Below, one piece after another: positions 1-10,800 of a stretch of 64,000 nucleotides of DNA. The position numbers and the translations under genes are program-made. Below the pieces are notes generated by a model. It saw only the letters and a program-made list of their open reading frames with translations. It had not been told where the DNA came from and ran no database searches. Position 1 is the first letter of the stretch. Each line of letters starts with the position of its first letter. Source of the stretch: Schizochytrium sp. CCTCC M209059 (lineage: Eukaryota; Sar; Bigyra; Thraustochytrida; Thraustochytriidae). The DNA is taken from contig KN805379.1 in NCBI GenBank assembly GCA_000818945.1, positions 231,087 to 295,086 on the forward strand, given 5' to 3'.

Positions 1-27
1 CCCCTCCGCCGCCGTCCAGCCTGACCA

Positions 28-76
28 CCCTAACCAACCCTAGCCCCCCTCCCTGCCAATACCGTCAGGGTTAGGG
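28..76. promoter_or_regulatory. Telo-box-like motifs upstream of RPS15
   Basis: CCCTAACC (28-35), AACCCTAG (36-43) and AGGGTTAGGG (67-76) lie in opposite orientations about 250-290 bp before the RPS15 ATG. Similar AAACCCTA telo-boxes are established promoter elements of plant ribosomal-protein genes. The same role here is inference. They could also be chance or decayed interstitial telomeric repeats. Confidence 0.25.
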
Positions 77-142
77 TACGGTATCGAAGAGGCCCAAAAA
101 GCGGTCTATCGAGTGTGTGGCGGCCTGGCCGGGGCGGCGGCG

Positions 143-240
143 GCAAGTGCGGCAAAGGGCGGCCGCAAGTGCGGAATGGGCGGCGGCAAGTGCGGAAAGG
201 GCGCGCGCAAGTGCGGCTAGGGGCGGCGGCGCAAGTGCCG
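143..240 (-). promoter_or_regulatory. Phased CACTTGC-type promoter array, five copies
   Basis: GCAAGTGCGG begins at 143, 165, 186 and 207, and GCAAGTGCCG at 231, so the spacings are 22, 21, 21 and 24 bp. On the minus strand the unit reads CACTTGC(G/C)-N6-(A/T)TTCCG. This is the same unit found in four other spacers of the window. The array lies 81-178 bp upstream of the RPS15 ATG, a good position for a proximal promoter. A promoter role is inferred from position, recurrence and helical spacing only. Confidence 0.55.
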
Positions 241-320
241 CAAGGCGCGGCGGCGCGAGGAAGGCAGACTTGAGACGCAGCGGGAGCAGCAGCACGGCAG
301 GCAGCAAGCACAGCAGCACC

Positions 321-1201
321 ATGGTACGTCTCGCGCGCGCGGGGCAGGCGCAGGCGCGGAGAGAGAGGCCGCGGGAGGCCTCCTCGCACGCCCCGCCCGC
401 GGCCCTGCGGCAGCGCGGTCAGCGTCGCGGGGTCGGGCGTGGATGCGGATGGATGGATGGATGGATGGATGGCGAGATCGACGAGCGGCGAGCTCTACTG
501 GTTGGCGCGCGAGGACGCGGCGAGGAGAAAGGACAGCTCGCAGGGAGAGCGTAAAGGACAGCGGCTGCGAAGACGCGGTGCTGGGCCTGGACGACGGAAG
601 GTTTGGCTGGGTTGTCTGCCTTGCTCTTTTTTCTCTTGGAGGGGAGGAGGGGAGGGGTCGTGAAATGGGCAGAAAACGGGACGAACGCGGACAAGACTGA
701 CGATAATGTGATGATGTTGACGATTGATTGGAACAGGCGGAAACCGAGCCCGTGGAGCTTTCGCTCGAGGAGCAGGCGGAGCTCAAGAAGAAGCGGACCT
801 TCAAGAAGTTCTCGTACCGTGGCATCGACCTCGACAAGCTTCTCGACCTCACCCATGAGGAGCTCATGAAGATGGTCAAGTCCCGCGCCCGGCGGCGGTT
901 CAACCGCGGCCTCAAGCGCAAGCCTATGGCTCTCATCAAGAAGCTGCGCAAGGCTAAGAAGGAGACTGGCCCCATGGAGAAGCCGGAAATCGTGAAGACG
1001 CATCTCCGCAACATGATCATCGTCCCCGAGATGATCGGCAGCATGGTCGGCGTGTACAACGGCAAGACCTTCACCACTGTGGAGATCAAGCCCGAGATGA
1101 TCGGTCACTACCTGGGCGAGTTCTCTATTACCTACAAGCCCATTACACATGGCCGCCCCGGTATCGGCGCGACCAACTCCTCGCGCTTCATCCCCCTCTA
1201 A
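321..1201 (+). CDS. RPS15: 40S ribosomal protein uS19 (S15), two exons
   Basis: Component of the small-subunit head in cytosolic ribosomes. The CDS is join(321..323, 737..1201), 155 aa. Exon 2 encodes the whole conserved body: KKKRTFKKFSYRG near the N-terminus, a basic RRRFNRGLKRK stretch, KAKKE..PMEKPE, the MVGVYNGKTF motif, EMIGHYLGEFS, and the terminal HGRPGIGATNSSRFIPL typical of eukaryotic S15. Exon 2 has no ATG before the conserved body. The only in-frame solution is the ATG at 321, followed at once by a GTACGT donor, with an acceptor at GAACAG (736). This yields M-AETEPVEL, close to the family start MAE. The 413-nt intron holds a GGAT microsatellite (about 443-475). Length matches the family (about 145-155 aa). 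Confidence 0.95.
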
Positions 1202-2117
1202 ACTAATCTGTAAGACCGCGTTTAGTTTGGCTTTGACTCCCTCGTTGTTGTTCTCTTGTAGTTTGTCTTGGTCCTCTCGTGATGATTTGCGTGGCATGTG
1301 TGAGCGAGGAAGCCTCGGACGTGTCGCAAGAGAAAAAGTTTACATTGCTCCGCTCTGCTCCGCTCTGCACTGCTTTGCTTTCCTTTGCTTTCCTTTGCTT
1401 TCCTTTGACTCCTTCGTTGTTGATCTTGTATTTCGGTGCTCTCATGCCAGGAATGACACAGGAAAATCGCCAGAAAATTATTTCTTGATGTAGCGACACA
1501 GGAGTAGCGCCGAAAAAAACATTCTTCACGTTGCGACACAGGAGTATCGCAAGACAAATATGTTTTCACCTTGCTGCCCGTTATCTGGCTTTGATTGGAT
1601 TTGCTTCGACTCCCTCGTTCTTGATCTTGTAATTCATTCAATCATCTCGTAGCAGAAAAGACTCAGAAGTATCGCAATAACAACGATTGTTCTGCTTTGT
1701 CTCGATTCATTATATGTTTCGGGTCTATTAAAGGCATATGAGAGCCAGTCGCTTGCGCGCACGACTCGATTTTGAAAAAATAAAAAACTCAAAAGGAAAA
1801 TACGAAAGGGAATTCATGAAGCTATTCCTTCATTGTCTTTGATACTACTACATTATCGTAGGCGGGTCTGATCATTAATGCAAGACCGGAAGCACATCCC
1901 TCTTAACGTCCCCTCCTTATCAGAATTGAGAGGAAAGGAGTTTGGTGTGTATTACGAGTCAATCGACTCTTGCGCGTGTCAGGTGTGCTGTCAGTGTTTG
2001 GTTTTTTCATTTGTGCAGGTTTCATGGTTGATCGTGGCTGGGTTTTCTTTCTGCGGGGCAAGGCGCGTTAAACACTCAAGAGGTTCGAAAACGTCGGGCC
2101 CTCGGGCTTCTGGGGCT
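1202..2117. other. Convergent spacer RPS15/NDC80 with 40-bp tandem repeats
   Basis: This spacer separates the 3' ends of RPS15 (+) and NDC80 (-). It holds a CTTTGCTTTC tract (about 1372-1408) and three tandem units starting at 1455, 1495 and 1535. A related copy of the core lies near 1660. No further gene was recognised. Confidence 0.6.
1455..1575 (+). repeat. Three 40-bp tandem repeats in the RPS15 3' region
   Basis: Units begin with GACACAGGA at 1455, 1495 and 1535, a spacing of exactly 40 bp. The second and third can form a short stem, GCGA pairing with TCGC or GCG with CGC, around a 10-nt loop. They lie 250-370 bp after the stop codon, so they could be in the 3' UTR or just beyond it. 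Confidence 0.6.
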
Positions 2118-4091
2118 TCACGGACAGACCGCGGCAAGATCCGCAACGCGCGCCTCGTGCTCCTCACAAAAGACAGCTGCTGCATCTAAAGACCCCTGGA
2201 GTGTACCCTTGAGGTCCGCAAGCGACTGCGCAACGTTCTCTTTGAACGAAAGAAAGCTGTCCACAGCCATGTGTAAGTCGTCGTCGAGTGCCTCAATCTC
2301 GGTCATGTGCTCGCTGGCCTCGCTCGCCAGGCGATCGCGAAGAGCCTCGAGAGTCTCTTCCGCCTCCCGCAGCGGCTCCGCAAGCTGTTCCGCGTCAAGC
2401 GTCAGCCGGTGAATGTCCTCCTCGACGGCCTCAGTCTCTGCGGCACGGCTTGCCAGCTCAGCGTCCATGGCGGACTTGTCTTGCTGCAGCTGTGCTTCGG
2501 CCTCCTGGAGGCGCTGCTCCAGACCACGAATCACGCTGCGCACCGCCTCCTGCGCCTCGTCATTCTCCTCGACCTTGGCATGCAATTCCATGTTGCTAGT
2601 GCGAATTTGATGCGTCTTCTTGATCGACTCTTCTCGGAGATCCTGCAGCGCAGATGTGATAGCACCCACATCGGCGCGCTCACCCTGGCCAGTCGCTTGA
2701 TCCGCACCAAGAGAGACTAGCATGTTACGCCGCGTGTCGAGACGCAACTGGATATCAGCGCCCTGGCGCTGCTGGCCTGCGGCTGCCGCCTGGGTCAACT
2801 TGAGCGACTTGGCGATTGCATTGTATTCCTCGAGGAGCGCCTCGATGCGCTGCGTGCGCTTCGAAATGGACATTTCCACCTCCCATGTTTCATTCTGCAT
2901 GTCATCACGCTGTTCCAGCACCGTGTTGCACGATGCCTCCAGAGACCGCTTCTCTTGTGTCATGCGCTCTGCATCCGCCGGGTTCAGTTCCTGCTCATCG
3001 AGGATACTCTGGACCTTGGACTTGGCGTGCTCTGCCTGAGCCAGCTCGACCTCCTTGGCGCGGACCTCGGCCTCGCGCTCCCGCACCTTGGCAACCATAA
3101 TGTCCTTGTTTTCCAGGAATTGGCGAATGAGCTTGTCCCACTTGAGCTTGTCGCTCGTGAAATCGCGTTTGCGCTGCTCCAGCTCTGGGATTAAACTCTG
3201 TTTCTCCGATTCGAATTCCAGGTCCTGGCCAAGGTCCGAACGCTTCCGCTCTAGATCCGCAATCTCCTCCTCGATGACCACGTCGCGCTCACGGAACTTG
3301 CCCGCCAACTCGGCGTCGAGCTCCTCGTAACGGTTATCGTCGCCACACAGAAAGCACTGGTACGCCTTTCGAATATACGTGAAAAAAATACGGTCAATGT
3401 CCTCCTCCGAGGCATCGTCGTCGTCGTCCTCAGAGAGTCCAGCCAGCTCGTCGTACTCGAGCAGTTCCACGAGCCACACGAGCGACGCCAGTAGCGCAGG
3501 CCACGTATGCGGGCTTCCCACAGCAGCAAGCGAGGTCTTGCTAATGTTAAAAGGGTACCTGAGACCCTTCATCATGACGGTCACCTCGTCTGCCACCTTG
3601 CTGCCGAATTTGCGGCTTGGGTCAAGCATACGAAAGAGAAAAATAACCACATGCTCAAAGTCCTTGCCTGTTGGCCGATGCAGGATCTTGGGGGAGAGCG
3701 CCTGGTCGTAGTTGTGCTCCGAAAGGAATCGAATCAGGGTTTCGATGCACTGCGCCCGAAAGCTCTTTTCATTAAGAGGACGCGGGTCGCTCTTGAGCGC
3801 GCTCGTTGCGCTGCCCATGGTGGCGATCGACTTTCTGCGAGACGCCACAGAGACTGTGGACTGACGACGATTGCCCCCATGCATCGACGCGCCTACCGTG
3901 GGCATCATGGACATACGTTTGTTCGCCTTGGCTTTCTTCGCCGTCGTGCCCATTCCTCCGCCCAGCGAATACCTGGGCAGCGTCGTCCCGGGACCGAGCG
4001 ACATGCGCGTTTTCGCCGGCCCACCGGCGCCCATGTTCATGCGCGAGCTCGACACGCGCCCCAGCGCGGGTCTCCGCTGTTGGCTCTGCAT
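2118..4091 (-). CDS. NDC80: Kinetochore protein NDC80/HEC1
   Basis: Microtubule-binding subunit of the four-protein NDC80 complex at the outer kinetochore. The start was chosen at 4091 (MQSQQRRP), giving 657 aa against about 640 in animals. An upstream in-frame extension to 4187 is open but unlike the family. The first 100 residues form the basic, Ser/Arg-rich tail expected to contact microtubules and receive Aurora phosphorylation. The CH-type head spans about residues 102-225, with hallmark DPRPLN, a QCIETLIRFL-like helix, YPF.ISK and GSPHTWPALLASLVWL. After an acidic linker, the rest to the C-terminus is heptad-rich coiled coil. No intron is needed. Family assignment is firm from these motifs. 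Confidence 0.93.
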   Translation of the reverse strand: MQSQQRRPALGRVSSSRMNMGAGGPAKTRMSLGPGTTLPRYSLGGGMGTTAKKAKANKRMSMMPTVGASMHGGNRRQSTVSVASRRKSIATMGSATSALKSDPRPLNEKSFRAQCIETLIRFLSEHNYDQALSPKILHRPTGKDFEHVVIFLFRMLDPSRKFGSKVADEVTVMMKGLRYPFNISKTSLAAVGSPHTWPALLASLVWLVELLEYDELAGLSEDDDDDASEEDIDRIFFTYIRKAYQCFLCGDDNRYEELDAELAGKFRERDVVIEEEIADLERKRSDLGQDLEFESEKQSLIPELEQRKRDFTSDKLKWDKLIRQFLENKDIMVAKVREREAEVRAKEVELAQAEHAKSKVQSILDEQELNPADAERMTQEKRSLEASCNTVLEQRDDMQNETWEVEMSISKRTQRIEALLEEYNAIAKSLKLTQAAAAGQQRQGADIQLRLDTRRNMLVSLGADQATGQGERADVGAITSALQDLREESIKKTHQIRTSNMELHAKVEENDEAQEAVRSVIRGLEQRLQEAEAQLQQDKSAMDAELASRAAETEAVEEDIHRLTLDAEQLAEPLREAEETLEALRDRLASEASEHMTEIEALDDDLHMAVDSFLSFKENVAQSLADLKGTLQGSLDAAAVFCEEHEARVADLAAVCP

Positions 4092-4876
4092 CGTGCGCAA
4101 GATCCCTCTCGCTCCTCCCCTACGCGCCGCTCGCGTCGCTGGCCTGTTCCCACCTGCGCTTCCCGTTCGAGCTGTGCTTGCGCCCACGCAAACTCCTCGA
4201 CGCCCCTCTCCCCCCCGGCGAGCTGTTGCTACCTGCTGCTCGGGTCCCGCTCGAGTTTTTTCCCACGGCCGTTACACACCTGCCCATCCTGCACCGGACT
4301 TGGAGTATATCGGTATTAGATGTCTCAAGGTGGTGCGATGGAGCTTGTGCAAAAGTAACGGACCCGCGTCATGCTTTGAACCCTCGCCCCTATAATAATC
4401 TTGAATTGAAGGAAAGGGACAAAACGAAACAAGCAAGAGAGAAAGAAAGAAAGACAGAAAGAAAGAAAGAAAGAGACAAGGAAAGACGCGATCTTTATCG
4501 TCGATGCATTAGGCCTACATAGAGAAGAGAGACCTCGGTGAACAAAAAGGTGTACAAATAGAGACAGATGAATGATGGTCACTGAGATCTGTATGCATCG
4601 AAAGCGTGCATCAATAAGTATGTCAAGTGGATACCATGCGCTGGCTAAGCTGGCTGGTGTGAGAGCAGTGAAGCAAAGCAAGGCTATAACATGCATGCAT
4701 GCCTACCTGACTGCCAACCTGCCCAGACAACAATAGAGATTTTACTGTCGCTTAGTCGGTCGGTCGATCGGTCGATCGGTCAGTCACTCACTCCATTGGC
4801 CAAGCAATAGATCAGAATCACAAAATTCATCAGCCCATCAATGGCACAAAGGGCTGATGCGTAGGTGGTACTTTGC
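4092..4876. other. Spacer between NDC80 and the DENN/F-BAR gene
   Basis: This spacer holds the NDC80 5' flank and the 3' flank of the giant DENN gene, both on the minus strand. A GAAA microsatellite lies at about 4435-4477 and a GTCG/GATCG tract at about 4752-4793. No conserved ORF or phased promoter array was seen. Confidence 0.5.
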
Positions 4877-7800
4877 CTAAGCACCAACAACATCGTTCTC
4901 AAGGCCGCTCGGAACTGTTGCTGCCAGAGATGATAGATCCTGAATTTGAGGAGCATCACTCGGGCGCGAAAATTTGTGAGCGTCCACAAAGCTTTGCACA
5001 TCGGCCTGAAGGTCCACGGTCTTAAGGGCCTCATGCGAGACCTCCGTAAGCTCTTGGAGCTTGGTTTCCAGACGCTTGTGCCAGAATTGAAGTCTCTCAT
5101 GAAGCGAAATGAGAAAGTTGAACTGGTGCCGCTCAAGGTTGTCATATTTGCGCATTACGCGTGCGGCCTCATTGCGATACAGTCGCTGAAAATCAGCATA
5201 CTTGTCATTTGCGGCCATGTTGTTTTCCTCCGCCTCTCGTAGCTTGCGCTTGGCAGCCCCCACCTTGCGTTGCTTTCGATCAGCACCGGCTTCCTGGGTG
5301 ATGTAATTACGATGGTAGTCCTTTTGCTCGCACTCATCAAGCGCTGTGCGAGCCTCAATGACTTTGTCGTTCGCACGCGCAAGCGCGTTGCGGACTACGG
5401 TCCCGTTCCGCTTTAAGTTCATACGAATGTCATTGATTTCCTTGAGGTACTGCTGGCAGGTGTCCGCCATCTCCCGCAAGGAGTTCATCAAAAGATGATC
5501 CGACGCGTTGAGACACTCCATCATTAAGCCCACCTGAGCTGTCCATGACTTGTGCACATTATCAATCGCCATGAAAAGAGTGCTGACCTCCTTTGTTGGC
5601 CCAGACTTGCCACCCGCCACCGAAGCGACGACAGACAATGTTCCATCTGTAGTTGCCTCATCGTCATCGTCCGCACCATCGCATGACCCAGCTTGTCTGG
5701 CCCCACCAGGAAAAGCTTCGGATCTCTCACCTAGAATACTCGTCAACGCGGATGCGCCATCAAGGCCAAAGGTGTTAGCGTCCAATTCTGTGACACTGCC
5801 TCCGCCCTCTCCAGAGTCTGAACGCGCCTGCGAAGTCAATGACGACACGGAAGGAGAGGCTGAAGAAACAGACAGCAAAGGTGCCCCGGCGGGTACCTCC
5901 GAATGTGCATACACATTTCCTGACCGATGCGATGCCCCCGAGCGATGCAAAGATCCTTGACCCGGGACTAAATGGCGGATGCGGCTCCGAAAGTGACGAA
6001 TCGAATGTCCGGGACGCCGCAACGAGTCAAAGCGTGCTGTGCCCGTGGTTGACGTTGACCGCGAGGAGGCGCCCCGCATGGGCCGATCCATCGAGGCCAG
6101 CGACCGTGGCGACCCTGCATCATCGTCAGCGCCCGTCGTACCATTGTGCAGAGAATCTTCATAGCCGTTCGCTAGCTTGCCCTGCGTGCTCGACTGAATT
6201 AGCTTGCGCTTCTTCATCAAGTCGCGCTTGCTCAACAAGAGCACGGGGAAACGGTCAATCTGATCCTGCGCTTGCCCAATCACCGACTTCATCACGGCCA
6301 GACGCTCTGGGAGAACTTCCAGCAGGCTCTCGCAAATAAGTTTCGAGTGCAGAATCACTGTCTCAACTTCGTCGCACCGCACGGGGCGCTCGCGTCTGCC
6401 TGGCGAGTCGTGCAGGACGGGTCTGCGCAAAAATGCATGCCGTGACGAGGTAAACATTTTGGAAAGCTGTGCAACAGCACTCGACGGACTCAGCGACTGC
6501 TTGATACTGGAGGCCATCATTGATGCACCGCCAAGGGTGCGAAGCGACTCTCGCATCCGCCGCTCGTGCCGCGACCCCGAGAACGTCCGCGATGGCGCTG
6601 GATCAGTCTGCAGAACCCTCTGGTCATCCGCTGTCGACGTGCTGCTGTAACTCAGATGCGCGCTGTCCGTGTCACGAGGTAGACGCGACACCGAGTCAAA
6701 GAACCCATTCGTATCCATCGCAGCGAGATCGAGAACCGCATCGTTATCACCCTCCAACACAATAGGCTCCTCGGTCGTGTCCAGAGCACGTGAACGCTGC
6801 GACATAAAGGGAGACTTCTTGGCATGATCCAAGGAAATTTCTTGGACAGACTCCACAAAGGACTGCAGGTACTGCAGACACGAAGACAACGCGTCCGTGT
6901 ACCCATTCTGCATAGAGACTAAAAGCTGTGAAAAGCACGTCTCGTAAACCTGCCGTGCGCCCATGTAGGCCTTTTCTGCCTCCGACTTGGCCTTTTTCGC
7001 CTTCTCACACTCGTCGCGCAATGCAAACAGCTTCTCGCATCGTCGTGACTCTTCCGATCGCGAGCGAAACTCAATGCCGCGCATCGATGCCTCGCACTCG
7101 TTCATCTCCGCTTCGACACGGGCTAGATTATCGCGCGAACTCGTAAATCGATCACGCGCTTGCATCAGGTCTACCTCCGCATTGTCCTTGCTTCTCACGT
7201 ACTCGAGCAAGTCACCGTTCAATGATCGCTTGCTCGCACGTGCATCCATGGTCAGCGTACTCAACGCTGCGTGTAGTTCAGTCAGCTCCTCCATCTCGTT
7301 CGTAATGCTTGCAAAAGTCTTGAGGAAGAGGTCGTCAAATGGATCGGCATCGCGTCGCTGCTCCAAGAGGTTCAGCGGCACATGACCTAGCTGAGCACAT
7401 AGCTTTTCCAGATCGTGTGTCGCACGGCGCTGCGACTTGGCGAGGCCGTCTGTGTGCTTATACAGGGATTTCATGCGGTACTTGAGCTCGTTAAATCGTA
7501 GCACGAGCGTTCCAAGGCTGCGACGCATGTAGACCGCAAAGAGACGCCCCTCCAAGCTCACAGAGTCCACAGAGTCAAACCGCCCAGATCGTCGCTGGCC
7601 GTTGGCGTCCAAAACCGGCACCATTGCGTTTCCTCCTTTCGGCGTTTCTGCGTCACCCTCCACACCCGGCGTGCCGCTCCCCTCAGGACTCCCTCGGTCC
7701 TTGGCCGAGGCGCTTCCCTGCCCGGCGCCGTCCTCGTGATCATCAGTTTCGTCACCATCCCCCTGTCGCTTTGCTTCGCTGGAGCTGTCCTCAGCAGTCT

Positions 7801-10800
7801 TAGTAGGAATCATACCTGCCATCGAAGGGTGACGCGAGAAATGGTCCAATGCATCATCCAGGTATCGCTTGGTGCGTTCGTCGAGGTCCTTGTGTCGACG
7901 TAAATCTTCCTGCGGGTCCACCTTGCGAACAGCCTCCATCCGATCCGTGATGGCAAGCTTTACAACCTCCCTCTCGGCACGAAGACTTTCAACAAAGACG
8001 TTTAGCTGACGTACACTCGTTGTCACGCGATCGACCTCAAGCGCACAGAACTCTGCATACGCGACTTCCATCCAGCGTCGGTATTCATTTGTAACCACCT
8101 CGAGGGCCTTGCGCTTTGCGTCACGGTCACTTGACAGTGTTGTCTCTTCTTCGGCATAATCTTGCAGCTTCTTGGCCAAACGCTCCTGCTTCTTGTGAGC
8201 ATGAGCGAGACGGTCGACGTCCGAACTTTTCAAAACACGTTTCACGGCGCTCCGCAGACCTCCGCGCTGGTGGTGGGGGGCGTGATCGTCCGAAGCCCTG
8301 CGGTCGGGCTCACTGCCAACATTCGAAGCGGCGCGGGTTTGGCCTCCATCGCCACTTCCACCACCCCTCCCATCAGCAGCAAGAGAAGACGCAGGGGCGC
8401 GGGCATCACTGTCGGAAGATGAAGATGAAGATGAAGACGAAGAAGAAGCCGAGAGTGCGCTTTCTTGCGCGCCCACGACCTGCTCTTGCAGCTCGCGTGC
8501 TTCCTGGCCCGCTCGCGCCAAATCTTGCAAGACCCTTTCTTTGTCCAGTCCCTTTGCAGCGAGCTGCTGCTCGGCCTTTTTCACATTCTGCTCGGCGACT
8601 AGCTTGCGATTCAGCAGTTCCTCGTGCGCGTTGTTCAGATTCATAGAGCAGTTGATGACGAGACTGCGTAGCTCCTCCGACATGCGTGCGAGCACGCTGT
8701 TCGTAACATCTGCGTTGTTGGACATGGTGCTTGCCATGATTGTCATGCACTCTTTGACGCGAACGAGAGCATTCTGCAGCGTACTAAGTTTGCCATCTTT
8801 GCGCTGAAAAGCGAGCCCCACCCCCATAGCCTCCACGGTGGTGTGAACCTTATCCGCAAGAGTCCGCATGGCCATCGTACGGCAGCTGGCAGAGTCGTAA
8901 CTTGTTTTGTAAAGCGCTGCAACCCCATTCATCCACTCTTGCCATTCCGCGAAAACGTCCTCGCGGTCCGCATCAGTCCCGTGCGGACGCGACCTCATAC
9001 TGGGAAGTGAATCTCGGAAAGGATACTCAATATCACGCGCATTCTCGACGCCCTGCGACACAGTCTCTCCCGGTGCGGGACTTGAGCACGGCGCCGCAGA
9101 GGACGGCGTCGTTGCTTGTTCTCCACTCGGATCAGAGGCGTCAGTGCTCGGACCTGCCTCGGCACGTGCATGCGATTCAAGATCAGAAGTTTCAGAGAGA
9201 TCCTTGTCGGCACTGCTCTTCATTTCCTCTGTTGCATCCGCACCGCTGCTGCCCTCGTCCGAACCAGCACTGTGCAGTTCGCGTTGTGGCAAAGGCGTTC
9301 GCCAGATTGGCGACAACAGTGCCGCGTGAAGACTTTCAAAGGAGTGCTGGCGGTGTATTACCATCCAGCGGTACAGGATATTCATGAGCTCCTTGAGATG
9401 GTTCTTTACGTTTTTGATGCGCGTCCGCTCCGTCCGATGAAAAGTCTGAAGATTCTCAGAATTTGCCTCGGTAAAATTGGTTAGCTCCCGCGTCAATGAT
9501 GCAACGTCCTGGGCAAATTGGAGCCTTGCAGCTCTCAGCGTGCGCTTTGCGGCGACCTTGCGATCGAGCACACGCGCCAGCTCGCTCGCAGACACATGAT
9601 GGACCCCACTTCCGTTCTCATAACCGCTGCGGCTTGGCGTTGCACTCGGTGGCGAGGAAAAGCCGCCAAGTCGATCGACCGCGCTGCGGCTTTCGATGGT
9701 AGATGAGTCCGTCACGGCGTCCTCGTTGTCAAGGTCATCGCGACTTGAATGTGAACTCAAGAGAGTGCGCGAAGATTCAAGCGGGGCAGTAGTCGCTGCG
9801 CGGATGCTCGACAGCCCTGGTGTCTCGGATCGACGCCGAAACCGTTGCGAGCCAAGGGGACGTTTGCCTAAAAAGGTCGTTGACGCACGACGCCCGCTAC
9901 TACGGCCTGATGCCTTTGCGGAAGAGTTGGAACTTCCGCTATTGCCCGACATGGCAATGTTGAGGCTGACATCATCCGTGAAGATTCCAGACGCGAGCGT
10001 CGACTTCACATCAAAGGTACCTGAACCACTCCGCTGCGCTTCAAGTTCGTTGCCAGCGTCATCTTTGGCGAAAGAGCGTCCCTCATCGCCCTCCCCTCGC
10101 AGGAGGTCAGGCGAGCAAACGTCACCGTTGTGGCTCAAATTGTCCTCGTCATCGTCAAGAGACCCGGCATCGTCGATCTGGCCAATGTCCTCGTCATCAC
10201 ACCAATTTCTGTCAAAGAGGTCTCCCGCAGATGCTACCGAATGCGAGGAATACATTGAACCTTCCGATCGAGGCACGGTGCGAAGCGAATGCTCCGAGCG
10301 CGGGCTTCCCAGCGTTCCAAATCGCGACTGCACGGAGCGGGGCGAAGCGAGGTCAAAGTTGTCCACCCCCCCCACCTGAGAGGCAGGTCCGCTGCCTACG
10401 CTCGCTGGCGTCTGTCCACTTGTGCTGCTTTCGTGACGCCCGGGCATTGGGCCCAGGGGAGAGGCACCAGCAGACGCATCGGCCGAGCTTCCGAATCCTG
10501 GGCGCCGGATCTTACTTCTCCTCGACTTGCGCTGCGCGGGTGTGGCACTTCGAAAATACTTTTGCAAAGCAAAGGCTTGCTGCGTGCGGCTCGTCTCAAG
10601 TGTTTGGCGCTGTAGCTGCGCCTGCATCTCCACAAAGATCTTTTCAATGTGCGCGAACTCGTTCATAGCAATCTCCTTGCGCTTCTTCGATTGCTCCATG
10701 GCTGTCTTTCGCGTGGTGATGTTGTCCATGTGTTTCTCCTCGGATGATGTGAGGATATCATACGCATTGCGAAGCTTCCGAATTACTTCCTTGAGCTTGC

